Shown: positions 33,091 to 34,893 of the stretch, piece by piece
Numbering within the stretch: the first letter of the stretch is position 1
Layout of the letters: the number at the start of each line of letters is the position of its first letter
Assembly: GCA_017389705.1 (NCBI GenBank)
Contig: JAFPEE010000253.1
Span: 1 to 34,893 of the forward strand
Direction: 5' to 3'
From: Prevotella sp.
GTDB taxonomy: Bacteria; Bacteroidota; Bacteroidia; Bacteroidales; Bacteroidaceae
DNA length: 34,893 nucleotides
Translations under genes and position numbers: made by a program
The notes under the pieces: generated by a model
What the model was told of the DNA's origin: nothing
What the model saw: only the letters and a program-made list of their open reading frames with translations
The model's database searches: none

Positions 33091-33126
33091 AATCAGAATA
33101 ATCAGAATAATCCGAATAATCTGAAA
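33091..33126. repeat. Nine-base tandem repeat, four units
   Basis: Units AATCAGAAT, AATCAGAAT, AATCCGAAT and AATCTGAAA run head to tail between the terminator and the ptp stop. The reverse complement (ATTCTGATT) resembles the nine-base units in the arms of the 147-base hairpin. Confidence 0.75.
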
Positions 33127-33134
33127 TAATAAGC

Positions 33135-33599
33135 TCAAAGGACTTTGTTGGGGGAGGTTTGCTGGAGGAGGGCCTGGCAGCCTTCGAGGACGTCGCGCCA
33201 GGTGGCTTCGAAGTCGCCTGTGTACCAGGGGTCGGCCACGTCGGCAGGCCGTGTGGTGTAGTCGAGCAGCAGGCGTATCTTGCCCTCGGGGTCGTTGCCG
33301 CAGATGCGCAGCATGTTGCGGAGGTTCCAGGAGTCCATGCCTATGAGCAGGTCGAAGCGGTCGTAGTCTGCACGGGTCATCTGGCGTGCCGTCTTGCCTT
33401 TGCAGCTGATGCCGTGCTGGGCCAGCTTGCGCTTGGCAGGGGGATAGACCTCGTTGCCAATCTCCTCGGTGGAGGTGGCTGCCGACTCTATGTGATAGTG
33501 TTGGCTGAGGCCTTCCTTGCTGACAAGGTCTTTCATGACGAACTCTGCCATTGGACTGCGACAGATGTTGCCGTGACAGACAAAGAGTATGCGCTTCAT
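33135..33599 (-). CDS. Low-molecular-weight protein-tyrosine phosphatase
   Basis: A 154-residue cytosolic phosphatase. The P-loop C8-H-G-N-I-C13-R14-S15 is the family signature, with C8 as nucleophile and R14 binding phosphate. The general acid is D123 in ADPWYTG. Length and the DPW motif match bacterial LMW-PTPs that act on tyrosine kinases of capsule synthesis or on small substrates. Its ATG at 33599 abuts the valS stop codon (33600-33602), so it is translated from the valS message. No exopolysaccharide genes are next to it, so its partner is unknown. Confidence 0.93.
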   Translation of the reverse strand: MKRILFVCHGNICRSPMAEFVMKDLVSKEGLSQHYHIESAATSTEEIGNEVYPPAKRKLAQHGISCKGKTARQMTRADYDRFDLLIGMDSWNLRNMLRICGNDPEGKIRLLLDYTTRPADVADPWYTGDFEATWRDVLEGCQALLQQTSPNKVL

Positions 33600-34893
33600 T
33601 TACTTCTTCTGGGCTTTGAGGGCTGCCAGCGATTCCTTGAGGGCTGCAATCTTCTCCTCGGAGTCGCTCTGCTTCTTGCGCTCGAGGGCTACTACCTGCT
33701 CGGGGGCATTGGCTACGAAGCGCTCGTTGGAGAGCTTCTTCATGACGCCGGCGAGGAATCCTTCAAGGTGCTTGAGCTGGGCCTCCTGCTTCTCAATCTC
33801 TGCGTCGACGTCAATCATGGCGCCCAGGGGCACGGCAAACTCGTCGGTTCCTACCATGAAGGCGCTGGCCGTGGCGTCTTTCTCTGTCACCACGCTGATG
33901 GCAGAGACGTTGGCCATCTTCTGGACGGCAGCTGCGAAGTGGGCATAGTTGAAGGCGTTGACGGCCTGCAGCTCGAGTGCTTCCTTGGGTGCGATGTTCT
34001 TCTGTGAGCGCACCATGCGGACGCCTGAGACAATCTGCTTGACCTGCTCGAAGCTGTCGATGAGCTGCTGCTCGTCCTTGGTGTGGGCATCAAGACGGAG
34101 ACTCTCGCGCATGATGCTCTCGCCTGCCTGACGCTCGCAAAGCGCCTGCCAGAGCTCTTCGGTAATGAAGGGCATGAAGGGGTGGAGCATCTTGAGCAGC
34201 ACGTCGAAGTAGTGCAGCGTCTGGTCGTAGGTCTGACGGTCGATGGGCTGCTGCTGGCCGTTGATGTAGGCTGGCTTGACCATCTCGAGGTACCAAGAGG
34301 AGAACTCGTCCCAGAACAGCTTGTAGACGGCCATGAGGGCCTCTGAGATGCGGTATTTTGAGAAGAGGTCGTCGAGTTCGGCATTGACTGCCTTGAGCTT
34401 GGCGTCGAACCAGGCTACTGCTGTCTTCGAGGCCTCGGTCTGCTCGACGTCGGCTACCTGCCAGCCCTTGACGAGTCGGAAGGCGTTCCATATCTTGTTG
34501 TTGAAGTTGCGTCCCTGTTCGCAGAGTGCCTCGTCGAAGAGGATGTCGTTGCCGGCAGGTGCTGAGAGCATCATGCCCATGCGCACACCATCGGCGCCGA
34601 ACTTCTCGATGAGCTCGATGGGGTCGGGCGAGTTGCCGAGCGACTTGGACATCTTACGTCCCAGCTTGTCGCGCACGATACCTGTGAAGTAGACGTGGCG
34701 GAAGGGCATCTTGCCTACATACTCGTAGCCGGCCATGATCATGCGGGCCACCCAGAAGAAGATGATGTCGGGAGCCGTCACGAGGTCGGAGGTGGGGTAG
34801 TAGTAGTTGATCTCCTCGTTGCCCGGGTTGTTAATACCGTCGAACAGCGAGATAGGCCACAGCCATGAGCTGAACCATGTGTCGAGGGCATCC
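33600..34893 (-). CDS. valS: Valyl-tRNA synthetase, C-terminal 431 residues (cut by window edge)
   Basis: The reverse frame is open to the window edge without a start, giving the C-terminal half of a class I synthetase of about 880 residues. It starts within the catalytic domain ([14 protein letters not shown]), includes the KMSKS loop in [11 protein letters not shown], the anticodon-binding helical domain, and ends in the ValS-type coiled-coil arm (from [16 protein letters not shown] to KAQKK). The tail coiled coil distinguishes it from IleS and LeuS. It charges tRNA-Val in the cytosol. The phosphatase gene follows with no gap. Confidence 0.95.
   Translation of the reverse strand, partial: DALDTWFSSWLWPISLFDGINNPGNEEINYYYPTSDLVTAPDIIFFWVARMIMAGYEYVGKMPFRHVYFTGIVRDKLGRKMSKSLGNSPDPIELIEKFGADGVRMGMMLSAPAGNDILFDEALCEQGRNFNNKIWNAFRLVKGWQVADVEQTEASKTAVAWFDAKLKAVNAELDDLFSKYRISEALMAVYKLFWDEFSSWYLEMVKPAYINGQQQPIDRQTYDQTLHYFDVLLKMLHPFMPFITEELWQALCERQAGESIMRESLRLDAHTKDEQQLIDSFEQVKQIVSGVRMVRSQKNIAPKEALELQAVNAFNYAHFAAAVQKMANVSAISVVTEKDATASAFMVGTDEFAVPLGAMIDVDAEIEKQEAQLKHLEGFLAGVMKKLSNERFVANAPEQVVALERKKQSDSEEKIAALKESLAALKAQKK

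Overview
The window is a chromosomal segment of a Bacteroidetes bacterium, most likely a Prevotellaceae (Prevotella or Segatella-like). The evidence is an RprX/RprY two-component pair, three SusC-free TonB receptors, lipoproteins whose mature end begins C-G-S-D-D-D (the Bacteroidetes surface-export type), and repeated promoters of the phylum-specific form TTTG, 19-21 bases, TAnnTTTG. There are no phage, IS, tRNA, rRNA or CRISPR features. Both ends are cut inside housekeeping genes: rpsA on the left and valS on the right.

Layout. 1-1041 (-): start of rpsA. 1298-9091 (+): a branched-chain amino acid operon, leuA-leuC-leuD-cimA-leuB, followed by a secreted TPR protein and an M15-peptidase-like DUF5715 protein. 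It is preceded by what reads as a complete attenuator: promoter, a 25-codon leader peptide rich in Leu, Ile and Val, a pause hairpin, an antiterminator and a terminator. The fourth gene looks like a Leptospira-type citramalate synthase. LeuCD and LeuB would then serve both leucine and isoleucine, which fits the mixed codons of the leader. 9254-19320 (-): cobalamin genes in two blocks. The upstream block (promoter, cobalamin riboswitch, btuB-like receptor, lipoprotein CbiK, second btuB-like receptor) ends at a possible terminator. The downstream block has its own near-leaderless promoter and three two-domain fusion enzymes: CbiH-CbiC, CbiE-CbiT and CbiG-CbiF. 19387-22041 (+), divergent: cbiA split into two overlapping reading frames, then cbiP. 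The whole gives late corrin-ring steps plus uptake; cbiL, cbiD, cbiJ and lower-ligand genes are not in the window. 22121-27416 (+): TPR protein, phosphohexomutase, then an M28 aminopeptidase with a PDZ domain coupled to a membrane protein. 27490-30023 (+): calycin-like surface lipoprotein plus a heme-type TonB receptor. 30150-32458 (+): rprX-rprY. 32459-33134: a convergent, gene-poor interval full of inverted and tandem repeats. 33135-34893 (-): LMW phosphotyrosine phosphatase and the 3' part of valS.

Most notable signals: (1) the leucine/isoleucine attenuator; (2) a riboswitch-linked CbiK that carries a lipoprotein surface-export signal, lies between two B12 receptors and has Asp where the family usually has a metal-binding Glu; (3) cbiA broken by a -1 shift with both halves intact; (4) heptanucleotide repeat arrays at three places, two of them inside coding sequence; (5) a 147-base near-perfect hairpin between rprY and ptp whose two mismatches are G-U on one strand only. 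All names come from reading motifs; no search was run.
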